Positions 1 through 5,905 of a stretch of DNA of 5,905 bases are shown here, piece after piece. The notes beneath the pieces are model-generated. The model saw only the letters and a list, made by a program, of their open reading frames with translations, did no database searches and was not told the origin of the DNA. The stretch is from Flavobacteriaceae bacterium (GTDB lineage: Bacteria > Bacteroidota > Bacteroidia > Flavobacteriales > Flavobacteriaceae), in the NCBI GenBank assembly GCA_023254815.1, contig JALRKI010000120.1, positions 1 to 5,905 on the forward strand, in the 5' to 3' direction. Every line of letters starts with the position of its first letter. Position 1 is the stretch's first letter. A program made the position numbers and the translations under genes.

Positions 1-1241
1 TGGCTGAACAAACTCTATTAGAAAGATTTTTAAAATACATCCAAATTGACACTGAGTCCGATCCTGCATCTGATAGTACACCCAGTTCTTCCAAACAGTG
101 GGACTTGGCCAATTTGTTGTTTAACGAACTGCAAGAAATTGGTATGTCCGAAGTTACCATCGATGAGAATTCCTATGTAATGGCTTCTCTTCCATCAAAT
201 GTAAGTCATCACGTTCCAACGATTGGATTTGTGTCACATTTTGACACTACTCCCGATTTTACCGGCGCCAACGTCAAACCCCAAATTATAGAAAATTACG
301 ACGGCAATGCTATTGCTCTGAAAGGCGTTCCAGATAAATTTTTGTCTCCTGAAGATTTTGAAGATTTGCTGTTGTATAAGGGTCAAACTCTAATCACCAC
401 TGACGGGACAACCCTTTTGGGGGCAGACGATAAGGCTGGTGTCGCTGAAATTGTGTCTGCCATGGAATACCTCATTCAAAATCCTGAAGTTAAGCATGGC
501 AAAATACGAGTCTGTTTTACTCCAGATGAAGAAATTGGCAGAGGAGCACATAAGTTTGACGTCAAAAAATTTGGTGCGGAATGGGCCTATACTATGGATG
601 GTAGTCAAATTGGCGAATTAGAATATGAAAATTTTAATGCTGCTGCTTGTAAAGTAACCATCAAAGGCAAAATTGTTCATCCTGGCTATGCCAAAGGCAA
701 AATGGAAAATTCACTGTACTATGCTACTGAGTTTATCAATGCTCTTCCCAAAACCGAAACACCTGAACAAACTGAGGGTTATGAAGGTTTTTTTCACCTG
801 ACACGATCCAGTGGGAATGTGGATGAAACAGTATTGGAATACATCATTAGGGATCATGATTTTGACAAATTCGAGGCACGCAAAAATTTCATTCGAGAAG
901 TAGCCGACAACCTCAACAAAAAATATGGAAAGCGAATTGTAGAACTCAATTTGAATGATCAATATTTCAACATGAAAGCCAAGATCGAGCCGGTAATGTT
1001 TATTGTTGACATTGCTGAGGATGCCATGAGACAGGAAGGAATTAAACCTTTAATCAAAGCCATTAGAGGGGGTACCGATGGTTCTCAATTGAGCTACATG
1101 GGCCTACCCTGCCCCAATATCTTCGCAGGCGGCCATAATTTTCATGGACCTTACGAATATGTGCCTTTGCAAAGTATGGAAAAAGCAATGGCGGTTATCT
1201 GCAAAATTGCAGAACTCACCGCCATGAGGTACTCAAAATAA
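1..1241 (+). CDS. pepT: Peptidase T (tripeptide aminopeptidase), first base of start codon off the window
   Basis: Cytoplasmic M20-family zinc aminopeptidase that removes the N-terminal residue of tripeptides. The frame is open from the window edge: positions 1-2 are 'tg' followed by GCT GAA CAA, so the start is most likely an ATG whose A lies just outside. This gives about 413 residues, against about 408 for E. coli PepT. With that Met as residue 1, the active-site set is complete: His80 and catalytic Asp82 in SHFDT, bridging Asp143 in GADDKAG, catalytic Glu177 and ligand Glu178 in TPDEE, Asp200 in TMDG, and His382 in NFHGP. The N-terminal LLERFLKYIQIDTES and the GGTDGSQLSYMGLPCPN block are characteristic of PepT rather than of other M20 peptidases. 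A later TTG at 105 would remove the conserved N-terminus and is not the start. The gene converges on yajC with only 10 bases between stop codons. The promoter lies outside the window. Confidence 0.96.
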   Translation, partial: AEQTLLERFLKYIQIDTESDPASDSTPSSSKQWDLANLLFNELQEIGMSEVTIDENSYVMASLPSNVSHHVPTIGFVSHFDTTPDFTGANVKPQIIENYDGNAIALKGVPDKFLSPEDFEDLLLYKGQTLITTDGTTLLGADDKAGVAEIVSAMEYLIQNPEVKHGKIRVCFTPDEEIGRGAHKFDVKKFGAEWAYTMDGSQIGELEYENFNAAACKVTIKGKIVHPGYAKGKMENSLYYATEFINALPKTETPEQTEGYEGFFHLTRSSGNVDETVLEYIIRDHDFDKFEARKNFIREVADNLNKKYGKRIVELNLNDQYFNMKAKIEPVMFIVDIAEDAMRQEGIKPLIKAIRGGTDGSQLSYMGLPCPNIFAGGHNFHGPYEYVPLQSMEKAMAVICKIAELTAMRYSK

Positions 1242-1251
1242 ATTACGGTTA

Positions 1252-1536
1252 TTATTCGGCAGCCGCTTTATTGGCTTTTTGACTCATTTCCATAGAAATG
1301 GCTGAAATTTCAAAACGAATTTTACCTGCCATGGTGTCCAATACACAGGTGCCGTTTTTGCTTATTTCAGAAACTTTGCCGTGCATGCCACTTTTGGTCA
1401 CTACTTTGTCGCCTTTCTTCATGTCCGCTGCAAATTGCCGCTCTTTTTTTGCTCTCTTCATTTGAGGAGCAATCATAAAAAAATAGAGCACTGCAAACAT
1501 TAAAATAAACGGTGCAAATTGACTTAATCCTTCCAT
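1252..1536 (-). CDS. yajC: Preprotein translocase accessory subunit YajC
   Basis: Small inner-membrane protein that associates with SecDF in the Sec translocon. Its 94 residues fit the family's usual 85-115. A short N-terminus is followed by one membrane segment at about residues 8-23 (APFILMFAVLYFFMIAPQ), then a basic stretch starting QMKRAKKER, then the conserved small cytoplasmic domain with KKGDKVVTKSGMHGKVSEI at about residues 40-58 and a hydrophobic strand pattern after it. The FFMIAPQ-MK and GD-V-T-SG-G-V motifs identify YajC with little doubt. It starts 3 bases after the stop of the DUF1573 gene and is probably translated from the same message. No Shine-Dalgarno site is visible upstream, as is usual in Bacteroidota. 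It is the last gene of the minus-strand cluster. In many Flavobacteriia coaE follows at this place, but here pepT lies on the opposite strand instead. Confidence 0.95.
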   Translation of the reverse strand: MEGLSQFAPFILMFAVLYFFMIAPQMKRAKKERQFAADMKKGDKVVTKSGMHGKVSEISKNGTCVLDTMAGKIRFEISAISMEMSQKANKAAAE

Positions 1537-1539
1537 AAT

Positions 1540-2031
1540 TTATTTGATGATAGAAGGACTCAACTGGGGTGTTGCTGGCTTGGTACCGTCGGACTTAATG
1601 AAAGCCGAGATTTTAACTGTTTCATTTCCCTTTTCAGTGTTGGTAGAAAGCGTGATTGTCTTTGAAACTTTATTGGCGCCTTTACCATTAAATTTCACCG
1701 TAAACTGCGATGTCGCACCTGGAGCCAACGGCTCTTTACTCCAGTCTTGAGGTACGGTGCAACCACATGTACTTTTGATGTCCGTTACAACTAGTGGCGC
1801 ACGACCAGTGTTGGTGTAGGAAAACACAGTTTCTACGGGTGTTCCGTTGACTATTTCACCGAAATCATGTTCGACTCTATCAAATTGTATTACTGGATAA
1901 ACAATATCTTTAGAATCACGCGCCGCAGCCTGTTCGACGTTTTCTGGATTAACTTTTGATGCGGCATTATCCTTACAGGAAGTTGCCAACACAAACAAAC
2001 TCATGGTAGAAAGAAGAAATACTCTTTTCAT
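1540..2031 (-). CDS. DUF1573-family lipoprotein
   Basis: A 163-residue putative lipoprotein whose biochemical role is unknown. The frame is open further upstream to an ATG at 2097, but that start would overlap nusB and put 22 polar residues before the signal peptide. The ATG at 2029-2031 gives a proper signal sequence (MKRVFLLSTMSLFVLATSC) with the lipid-accepting Cys at residue 19. The lipobox is slightly loose, with Ala at -3. A Lys-Asp pair directly after the Cys recalls the charged lipoprotein export signal of Bacteroidota, so surface exposure is possible but inferred. After a low-complexity linker (about residues 20-44) comes an immunoglobulin-like DUF1573 domain: HDFGEIVNG (55-63), YTNTGRAPLVV (72-82), the hallmark STCGCTVP (87-94, cysteines 89 and 91), then a PGATSQFTVKFNGKG strand region. 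Adjacency to nusB and yajC is typical of the phylum and supports the call. Confidence 0.9.
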   Translation of the reverse strand: MKRVFLLSTMSLFVLATSCKDNAASKVNPENVEQAAARDSKDIVYPVIQFDRVEHDFGEIVNGTPVETVFSYTNTGRAPLVVTDIKSTCGCTVPQDWSKEPLAPGATSQFTVKFNGKGANKVSKTITLSTNTEKGNETVKISAFIKSDGTKPATPQLSPSIIK

Positions 2032-2077
2032 TTGTGAAATATTTTCTGGTTTAACGGATGTAAATTTAGCGATTTTT

Positions 2078-3043
2078 TCAGAGCAAACCACGACCAATTT
2101 TATTCAACTCATTGGATGCCATGTATTCTTTGATGATTTTGTCTAGAATTCCATTGACAAAGATGCTGCTCTTTGGGGTAGAGAACTCTTTGGCCAGTTC
2201 AATGTACTCGTCAATAGTCACAAAAACAGGGAGTTGTGGAAATTCTTTAAACTCACAAATTGCCATTTGAAGCAGTATCATGTCCAGTCGAGCAATGCGC
2301 TCTTGGTCCCAATTCTCTGTTTTTTTCGCCACCTCTTCTTGGTAAGCCACACCATTGAGAATCGTTTTAGTCATCAAATCATTAGCAAACTGTTCGTCTT
2401 CCGGATCATTAAAAATATCAACCATGAAATAGTCAGGAGCAATTGGGTCTTTTATCTTAGAGAGCCTTTTCAATAAAAGACTATTGACCACGGGCAAATC
2501 AATATCCCAAGTCAAACGGTGATCACTAAAAAAATCATGTAATTTTTCGTTTGGAGCAATCACATTTTTGAACAATACGGTCATTTGGAGTCGGTCTACT
2601 TCAAAATTTGGTTTTTTAGCACAAGACTGTGAACTGAATTCTTCATCAGACCAGATGGCTTTATAGACCAGATCCACGTACTCTGGGTGGTTTTGCCATA
2701 AGTCGATTTGCCGGCGTCGCATTTCTTCCGCTAAAAACTCATTTGTGGCAATATGATTTAGAATTCGATTGTTGACCAAATTTTCACACATCATAAGCTC
2801 ATGATCTTGAACTAGATGCTTGTGTTTATAATATTGGAGTTGGCGGCTCGCCTTTTTATGAATACCTGAAAATAATCCCAACTGAAGTAAATAAAAATCA
2901 TATATCCCCAGCATGCTATCCTTGAGAACGGATTTGGCATTAGTCAGATTGGCTTGCTCACCTTCGCTATTTGCAAATAGCAACTGCATCACCTTGGTCC
3001 GAATGTGTCTTCGCGTTAGCAGACTTTGCTGTTTTTTAGACAT
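2078..3043 (-). CDS. nusB: Transcription antitermination factor NusB (long Bacteroidota form)
   Basis: NusB binds boxA RNA together with NusE (ribosomal protein S10) and helps RNA polymerase read through rRNA operons. This protein has 321 residues, about twice the E. coli length (139), which is normal for Bacteroidota. The N-terminus carries the RRHIRTKVMQLLFA helix (about residues 11-24). A long central helical insertion follows (about 35-190). The conserved C-terminal NusB core begins near residue 190 and includes RLDMILLQMAICEF (252-265) and the signature IDEYIELAKEFSTPKSS (277-293) followed by FVNGILDKI (295-303). The ATG directly follows the TAG of the leucine dehydrogenase gene with no base between, which points to translational coupling. 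The stop is 46 bases before the chosen start of the DUF1573 gene. There are no internal stops and no missing core segment. Confidence 0.94.
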   Translation of the reverse strand: MSKKQQSLLTRRHIRTKVMQLLFANSEGEQANLTNAKSVLKDSMLGIYDFYLLQLGLFSGIHKKASRQLQYYKHKHLVQDHELMMCENLVNNRILNHIATNEFLAEEMRRRQIDLWQNHPEYVDLVYKAIWSDEEFSSQSCAKKPNFEVDRLQMTVLFKNVIAPNEKLHDFFSDHRLTWDIDLPVVNSLLLKRLSKIKDPIAPDYFMVDIFNDPEDEQFANDLMTKTILNGVAYQEEVAKKTENWDQERIARLDMILLQMAICEFKEFPQLPVFVTIDEYIELAKEFSTPKSSIFVNGILDKIIKEYMASNELNKIGRGLL

Positions 3044-4153
3044 CTATACTTCGGTGTGGACTTTAGATTGTTTGGCTTGCGCAATCCTTTCGTTAGCTAT
3101 TTTCATTGCAGCTTCATTTGAAGTGATATTCTCATCCCTTGAGCGCTCGAGGATTTTTGTGGTAGTGTGATAAATATTTTTTGTCTTATTCATAATTTCT
3201 TGACGACCATACCCTTCAAGCTCAGCAAACACATTAATTATCCCTCCGGCATTTATTAAAAAATCAGGGGCATAAATAATCCCCCTAGCCTTGAGAATTT
3301 CTCCGTGCTTGTTGGCGTCTGCCAATTGATTATTGGCAGCACCTGCAATAATGTCGGCTTGAAGATTCTCCGCTGAGTAATCGTTAATAGTAGCTCCTAA
3401 TGCACAAGGTGCATAGATGTCCATTTTGAGAGAGCAAATGTCAGAACCAGTAAAAATGGTAGCTCCATAGCGCTCACTTACAAACTTCAAACGCTCATGA
3501 TCTATATCGGTAATAAACACTTTGGCTCCTTCGTTGGTCAAATGCTCTACTAGGACTTCACCAACATGTCCTACACCTTCGACTAGAATTACTTTATCTT
3601 CTAAAATATCCGTTCCATGTTTAAAGGCAGCAGCCGCTTTCATACCCATATATACCCCATATGCAGTAACTGGTGAAGGATTCCCTGCTCCCCCTTTAGA
3701 TTCTGAAATTCCAGTCACGTAAGGGGTCACACCTCTAATGGTGTCCATGTCTTCGGTTTCCATCCCCATGTCTTCAGCCGTAATGTAGGCACCGCTAAGT
3801 CCATGCACAAATTCGGCAAAACGCCTCATCAATTCGGGAGTCTTATCCTTTTTGGGATCGCCAATGATTACTGCTTTTCCGCCTCCTAGGTTTAAACCTG
3901 TAATAGCTGATTTAAAGGTCATCCCACGGGACAATCGAAGCACATCATTAATAGCTTCCATTTCATTATTGTAGAGTCTCATCCGCGTTCCTCCAAGTGC
4001 AGGTCCAAGGGTTGTACTGTGAATGCCTATTATTGCTTTCAATCCAGTATCTTTGTCGTTGCAAAAAAGAATTTGTTCGTGATTGTCAAATGAGTTATGA
4101 CCAAAGATGGGAGCCTCAGTTTGGAATTGGGATTCAATTTTTGAAATCATCAT
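3044..4153 (-). CDS. ldh: Leucine dehydrogenase (Glu/Leu/Phe/Val dehydrogenase family)
   Basis: NAD-dependent cytoplasmic enzyme that reversibly deaminates leucine, and usually valine and isoleucine, to 2-oxo acids (ldh here means leucine, not lactate, dehydrogenase). Its 369 residues match Bacillus enzymes (about 365). The dimerisation/substrate domain has GPALGGTRM (51-58 region), Lys81 and Lys93 (in GLNLGGGKAVIIGDP) and Asp128 (in ITAEDMGM). Their 12- and 35-residue spacing equals that of Lys68, Lys80 and Asp115 in the Lysinibacillus sphaericus enzyme. The Rossmann domain has GVGHVG (193-198) and Asp216 at the end of the second strand, which favours NAD over NADP. APCALGATIND (248-258) and FLINAGGIINV are typical of leucine rather than glutamate dehydrogenases. 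Phenylalanine or valine as main substrate cannot be excluded. Two tandem ATGs (4151-4153 and 4148-4150) make the exact start uncertain by one codon. It is the first gene of the cluster and lies behind a good promoter. Confidence 0.93.
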   Translation of the reverse strand: MMISKIESQFQTEAPIFGHNSFDNHEQILFCNDKDTGLKAIIGIHSTTLGPALGGTRMRLYNNEMEAINDVLRLSRGMTFKSAITGLNLGGGKAVIIGDPKKDKTPELMRRFAEFVHGLSGAYITAEDMGMETEDMDTIRGVTPYVTGISESKGGAGNPSPVTAYGVYMGMKAAAAFKHGTDILEDKVILVEGVGHVGEVLVEHLTNEGAKVFITDIDHERLKFVSERYGATIFTGSDICSLKMDIYAPCALGATINDYSAENLQADIIAGAANNQLADANKHGEILKARGIIYAPDFLINAGGIINVFAELEGYGRQEIMNKTKNIYHTTTKILERSRDENITSNEAAMKIANERIAQAKQSKVHTEV

Positions 4154-4195
4154 GTCAAAAAATTTTCAGAAAAATCTAATTGGATTATTCTGCCG

Positions 4196-4227
4196 CAAAA
4201 GTAAAACTTTATTAACGGTTCTACAAA
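4196..4227 (-). promoter_or_regulatory. Bacteroidota-type promoter for the ldh-nusB-DUF1573-yajC cluster
   Basis: Read on the minus strand, TTTG (plus-strand 4224-4227) is followed after 20 bases by TACTTTTG (plus-strand 4196-4203). This is a full match to the -7 box TAnnTTTG and the -33 box TTTG used by the Bacteroidota housekeeping sigma factor, whose usual spacing is about 19. Transcription would start near 4190, leaving a leader of about 35 bases before the dehydrogenase ATG. The motif match is seen directly; promoter activity is inferred. Confidence 0.65.
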
Positions 4228-4250
4228 GGATTATTTTTCACCCCCCTTTG
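4224..4250. repeat. Short inverted repeat CAAAGG / CCTTTG in the divergent intergenic region
   Basis: CAAAGG (4224-4229) and CCTTTG (4245-4250) form a perfect 6-base inverted repeat with 15 bases between. The left arm overlaps the -33 box of the dehydrogenase promoter and the right arm lies 26 bases before the ABC exporter start. It could be an operator for divergent control, but a repeat this short is likely enough by chance in a 122-base spacer. Confidence 0.2.
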
Positions 4251-4275
4251 AAGGCCCAATTATATTAAACTTTTC

Positions 4276-5787
4276 ATGAAGGCTCTGCTTTATTTGAATT
4301 CCTATTTCTTGAAGTATAAGTGGTCAATGCTCTTAGGTATTCTAATTACGATTGCGGCCAAAATTTTCTCATTATTTACCCCAAAACTTATTGGCAATTT
4401 AGTTGACGTCATTTCTAGATTTTTGTCAAGCGACCGATCTGATTTGGTCCAATTTAAAACAGATTTATTTTTGAATATCAGTCTGTTGATTGGCTCTGCA
4501 CTACTGGCTGGTGTGTTTACCTTTTTCATGAGGCAAACCATCATCAATGTTTCGAGATATGTAGAATTCGATCTGAAAAATGAAATCTATGAACAATACC
4601 AAAGACTCTCGTTGAGTTTTTATAAATCGAATCGCACAGGTGATTTAATGAGCCGTATAAGTGAAGATGTAGGTAAGGTACGCATGTACGTTGGGCCAGC
4701 CATCATGTATACTATGAATATGGTAACTTTATTCATTATTGCTTTCATCAATATGTATAGGGAAGCACCTTCTCTCACCCTTTACGTTATCATACCTCTG
4801 CCCTTGTTGTCACTGAGTATCTATTATTTAAGCAGACAAATCAATAGCAGAAGCACTGAGGTTCAGCAACATTTGTCAACTTTATCTGCCTTCACTCAGG
4901 AAGCCTTTAGTGGTATCGCTATTTTGAAATCATTTGCCATTGAACCGTTGTCTAACCGAGAATTCCAATCACTAGCGGATACCCAGCGGAAAAAGCAGCT
5001 CGATCTTACAAAAGTACAAGCCCTGTTTTTCCCAATGATGTTATTGCTCATAGGCTTCAGCAACATATTAGTACTCTATATCGGTGGGAGACAATACATG
5101 GATGGCACCATCAAAGAATTTGGAACCATTGTTGAGTTTCTTGTTTATGTCAACATGTTGACTTGGCCTGTTGCCACTTTAGGCTGGGTTACCTCTATCG
5201 TTCAGGAAGCTGAAGCGTCACAGCAAAGAATCAACGATTTTCTATTAATAAAACCCGAAATTCAAAATCCTAGCCTCGACCCCTTTGTAGTTAAAGGTTC
5301 AATTCAATTCGAAAATGTCAGTTTCACCTATCCCGATACCAACATCAAGGCCATCAACAACCTAAGTTTCTCCTTAAGCGCAGGAGAAACATTGGCAATT
5401 ATTGGAAAAACTGGGTCAGGAAAATCTTCAATTTTGGACCTCATTTCGCGCCTCTATAACCCAGACTCTGGAACAATCTATATTGACCAGCAAGATATTT
5501 CGAAAGTCAATTTAAAGGATTTAAGGCGCCAAATCGGTTATGTCACCCAAGATGCCTTTCTGTTTTCAGACAGTATAAAAAATAATATTCGCTTTGGTCG
5601 CCTCGAGGCAAGCGATGAAGAAATTATTGAATCGGCCAAGGTTGCTGACCTTCACGACAACATCACCTCTTTTTCTAAGGGTTATGACACTTTGCTAGGT
5701 GAAAGAGGAGTGACTCTTTCAGGTGGTCAAAAACAAAGAATGTCAATCGCGCGATCTATTGTTAAAAATCCGATAATGAAATATTAG
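4276..5787 (+). CDS. ABC exporter (permease-ATPase fusion), C-terminus lost before Walker B
   Basis: Half-size ABC exporter of the MsbA/MdlB type, probably acting as a dimer in the inner membrane. The substrate (lipid, drug or peptide) cannot be told from sequence. The six-helix membrane domain has segments at about residues 18-38, 64-85, 141-160, 166-185, 250-272 and 283-305, with the coupling segment YQRLSLSFYKSNRTGDLMSRISEDV between helices 2 and 3. The ATPase domain begins near 341: A-loop Tyr352, Walker A GKTGSGKS (377-384), Q-loop Gln425, signature LSGGQ (481-485). After IARSIVKNP the protein ends with IMKY and a TAG. Walker B, D-loop and the switch histidine are absent. At 503 residues it is about 80 short of the usual 580-590, and as read here it could not hydrolyse ATP normally. 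The true gene sequence probably ends at about 5772. The ATG at 4276 fits the family N-terminus; no Shine-Dalgarno site or clear promoter is seen upstream. Confidence 0.9.
   Translation: MKALLYLNSYFLKYKWSMLLGILITIAAKIFSLFTPKLIGNLVDVISRFLSSDRSDLVQFKTDLFLNISLLIGSALLAGVFTFFMRQTIINVSRYVEFDLKNEIYEQYQRLSLSFYKSNRTGDLMSRISEDVGKVRMYVGPAIMYTMNMVTLFIIAFINMYREAPSLTLYVIIPLPLLSLSIYYLSRQINSRSTEVQQHLSTLSAFTQEAFSGIAILKSFAIEPLSNREFQSLADTQRKKQLDLTKVQALFFPMMLLLIGFSNILVLYIGGRQYMDGTIKEFGTIVEFLVYVNMLTWPVATLGWVTSIVQEAEASQQRINDFLLIKPEIQNPSLDPFVVKGSIQFENVSFTYPDTNIKAINNLSFSLSAGETLAIIGKTGSGKSSILDLISRLYNPDSGTIYIDQQDISKVNLKDLRRQIGYVTQDAFLFSDSIKNNIRFGRLEASDEEIIESAKVADLHDNITSFSKGYDTLLGERGVTLSGGQKQRMSIARSIVKNPIMKY
5768..5787. 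other. Sequence junction (assembly chimera or rearrangement breakpoint)
   Basis: Coding similarity to ABC ATPases stops after the KNP codons ending at 5772, where family members continue into the hydrophobic Walker B strand. From about 5773 the base composition falls to about 23% G+C (31 of 133 bases by hand count), against about 40% in the ABC gene, and a different frame becomes open. No single insertion or deletion restores a Walker B motif in any frame. The exact joint is uncertain by several bases. Confidence 0.7.
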
Positions 5788-5905
5788 AAAAAATCCATAT
5801 AAAAAATAATTTTACAAAAATTGCAGCTTGGTTATTTGGCACTGTGATTAATCCTCTTTTAAGTTTTTTTAAGAAAAATTCTTTAAAGGTTGCTTTAGCC
5901 ATTCT
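5772..5905 (+). CDS. Internal fragment of a possible AmpG-like MFS permease, both ends missing
   Basis: A frame with no stop runs from the junction to the window edge and encodes 44 residues beginning DNEILEKIHIKNNF. It has no ATG, so if real it is an internal piece of a longer gene. The segment AWLFGTVINPLLSFFKKNS followed by LKVALAI resembles the middle of AmpG/PAT-type major facilitator permeases, where a short loop with a P-L-x-x-F-F-[KR]-[KR]-N pattern leads into a membrane helix continuing toward LYKLGDAF. In E. coli, AmpG imports muropeptides. The heavy use of A/T-ending codons (AAA, TTA, AAT, TTT) is unlike the neighbouring genes and recalls SAR11-type genomes. Family and source are inferred from memory of the pattern over a short stretch. 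Chance open frame in AT-rich DNA is less likely, because such DNA usually contains many stops. Confidence 0.4.

Noticed and set aside
105..107. TTG at 105 as the pepT start
   Set aside because: The frame is open to the window edge and the residues before it (LLERFLKYIQIDTES) are conserved in PepT.
390..962. Small antisense and out-of-frame reading frames inside pepT, and similar ones inside nusB, ldh and the ABC gene
   Set aside because: They lie wholly within well-supported genes, show no family features, and look like shadows of the coding sequence.
1261..1280. AGCC / GGCT stem with an 8-base loop and T run as a pepT terminator inside the yajC 3' end
   Set aside because: A 4-base-pair stem with a long loop is too weak, and the bases are explained by Ala/Lys codons of yajC.
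2061..2087. Possible internal promoter before the DUF1573 gene (TTTG and TAAATTTA on the minus strand)
   Set aside because: The spacer is only 15 bases and the -7 box ends in A instead of G, so the match is too weak to annotate.
2032..2097. Upstream in-frame ATG (2097) as start of the DUF1573 gene
   Set aside because: It overlaps nusB by 20 bases and buries the signal peptide behind 22 extra residues; the ATG at 2029-2031 gives a normal lipoprotein signal.
4232..4239. TATTTTTC as a -7 box for the ABC exporter
   Set aside because: The final G is missing and there is no TTTG at the right distance upstream.
1..5905. CRISPR arrays, tRNA or rRNA genes, insertion sequences, toxin-antitoxin or defence genes
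   Set aside because: No direct repeats with spacers, tRNA-like folds, transposase motifs or terminal repeats were seen; nearly all of the window is accounted for by ordinary protein genes.

Overview
The window comes from a Bacteroidota genome, probably a marine or freshwater member of the Flavobacteriia or a close relative, and most likely from a metagenome assembly. The evidence is a long (321-residue) NusB of the Bacteroidota type, the gene order nusB - DUF1573 lipoprotein - yajC, a leucine dehydrogenase, an apparent lack of Shine-Dalgarno sites, and one good Bacteroidota-type promoter (TTTG / TAnnTTTG).

Layout. Positions 1-1241 (+) hold peptidase T (pepT), complete apart from what is probably the first base of its start codon. 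Converging on it across a 10-base gap is a compact minus-strand cluster read from right to left: leucine dehydrogenase (3044-4153), nusB (3044 side, down to 2078), a small DUF1573 lipoprotein (1540-2031) and yajC (1252-1536). The dehydrogenase stop codon touches the nusB start codon, and the last two genes are 3 bases apart, so this looks like one operon. It is probably driven by the promoter at 4196-4227. A 122-base divergent intergenic region (4154-4275) separates it from an ABC exporter gene on the plus strand (4276-5787). There is no other gene-free stretch longer than about 50 bases.

How the genes relate. PepT (tripeptide breakdown) and leucine dehydrogenase (branched-chain amino acid deamination) both serve peptide and amino-acid use. 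NusB (rRNA transcription antitermination, ribosome production) and YajC (Sec translocon accessory) are housekeeping genes that in this phylum sit next to the DUF1573 lipoprotein. The ABC exporter is a lipid- or drug-type half transporter (MsbA/MdlB-like).

The most notable point is the right end. The ABC protein runs normally through its LSGGQ signature and then stops just before the Walker B motif. From about 5772 the DNA drops to about 23% G+C and carries a different open frame that runs off the window edge. Its 44 residues resemble the middle of an AmpG-like MFS permease, with the codon bias of a very AT-rich bacterium such as SAR11. An assembly chimera or a real rearrangement breakpoint explains this better than a simple frameshift. 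I see no CRISPR array, tRNA, rRNA, insertion sequence or evident novel defence system.
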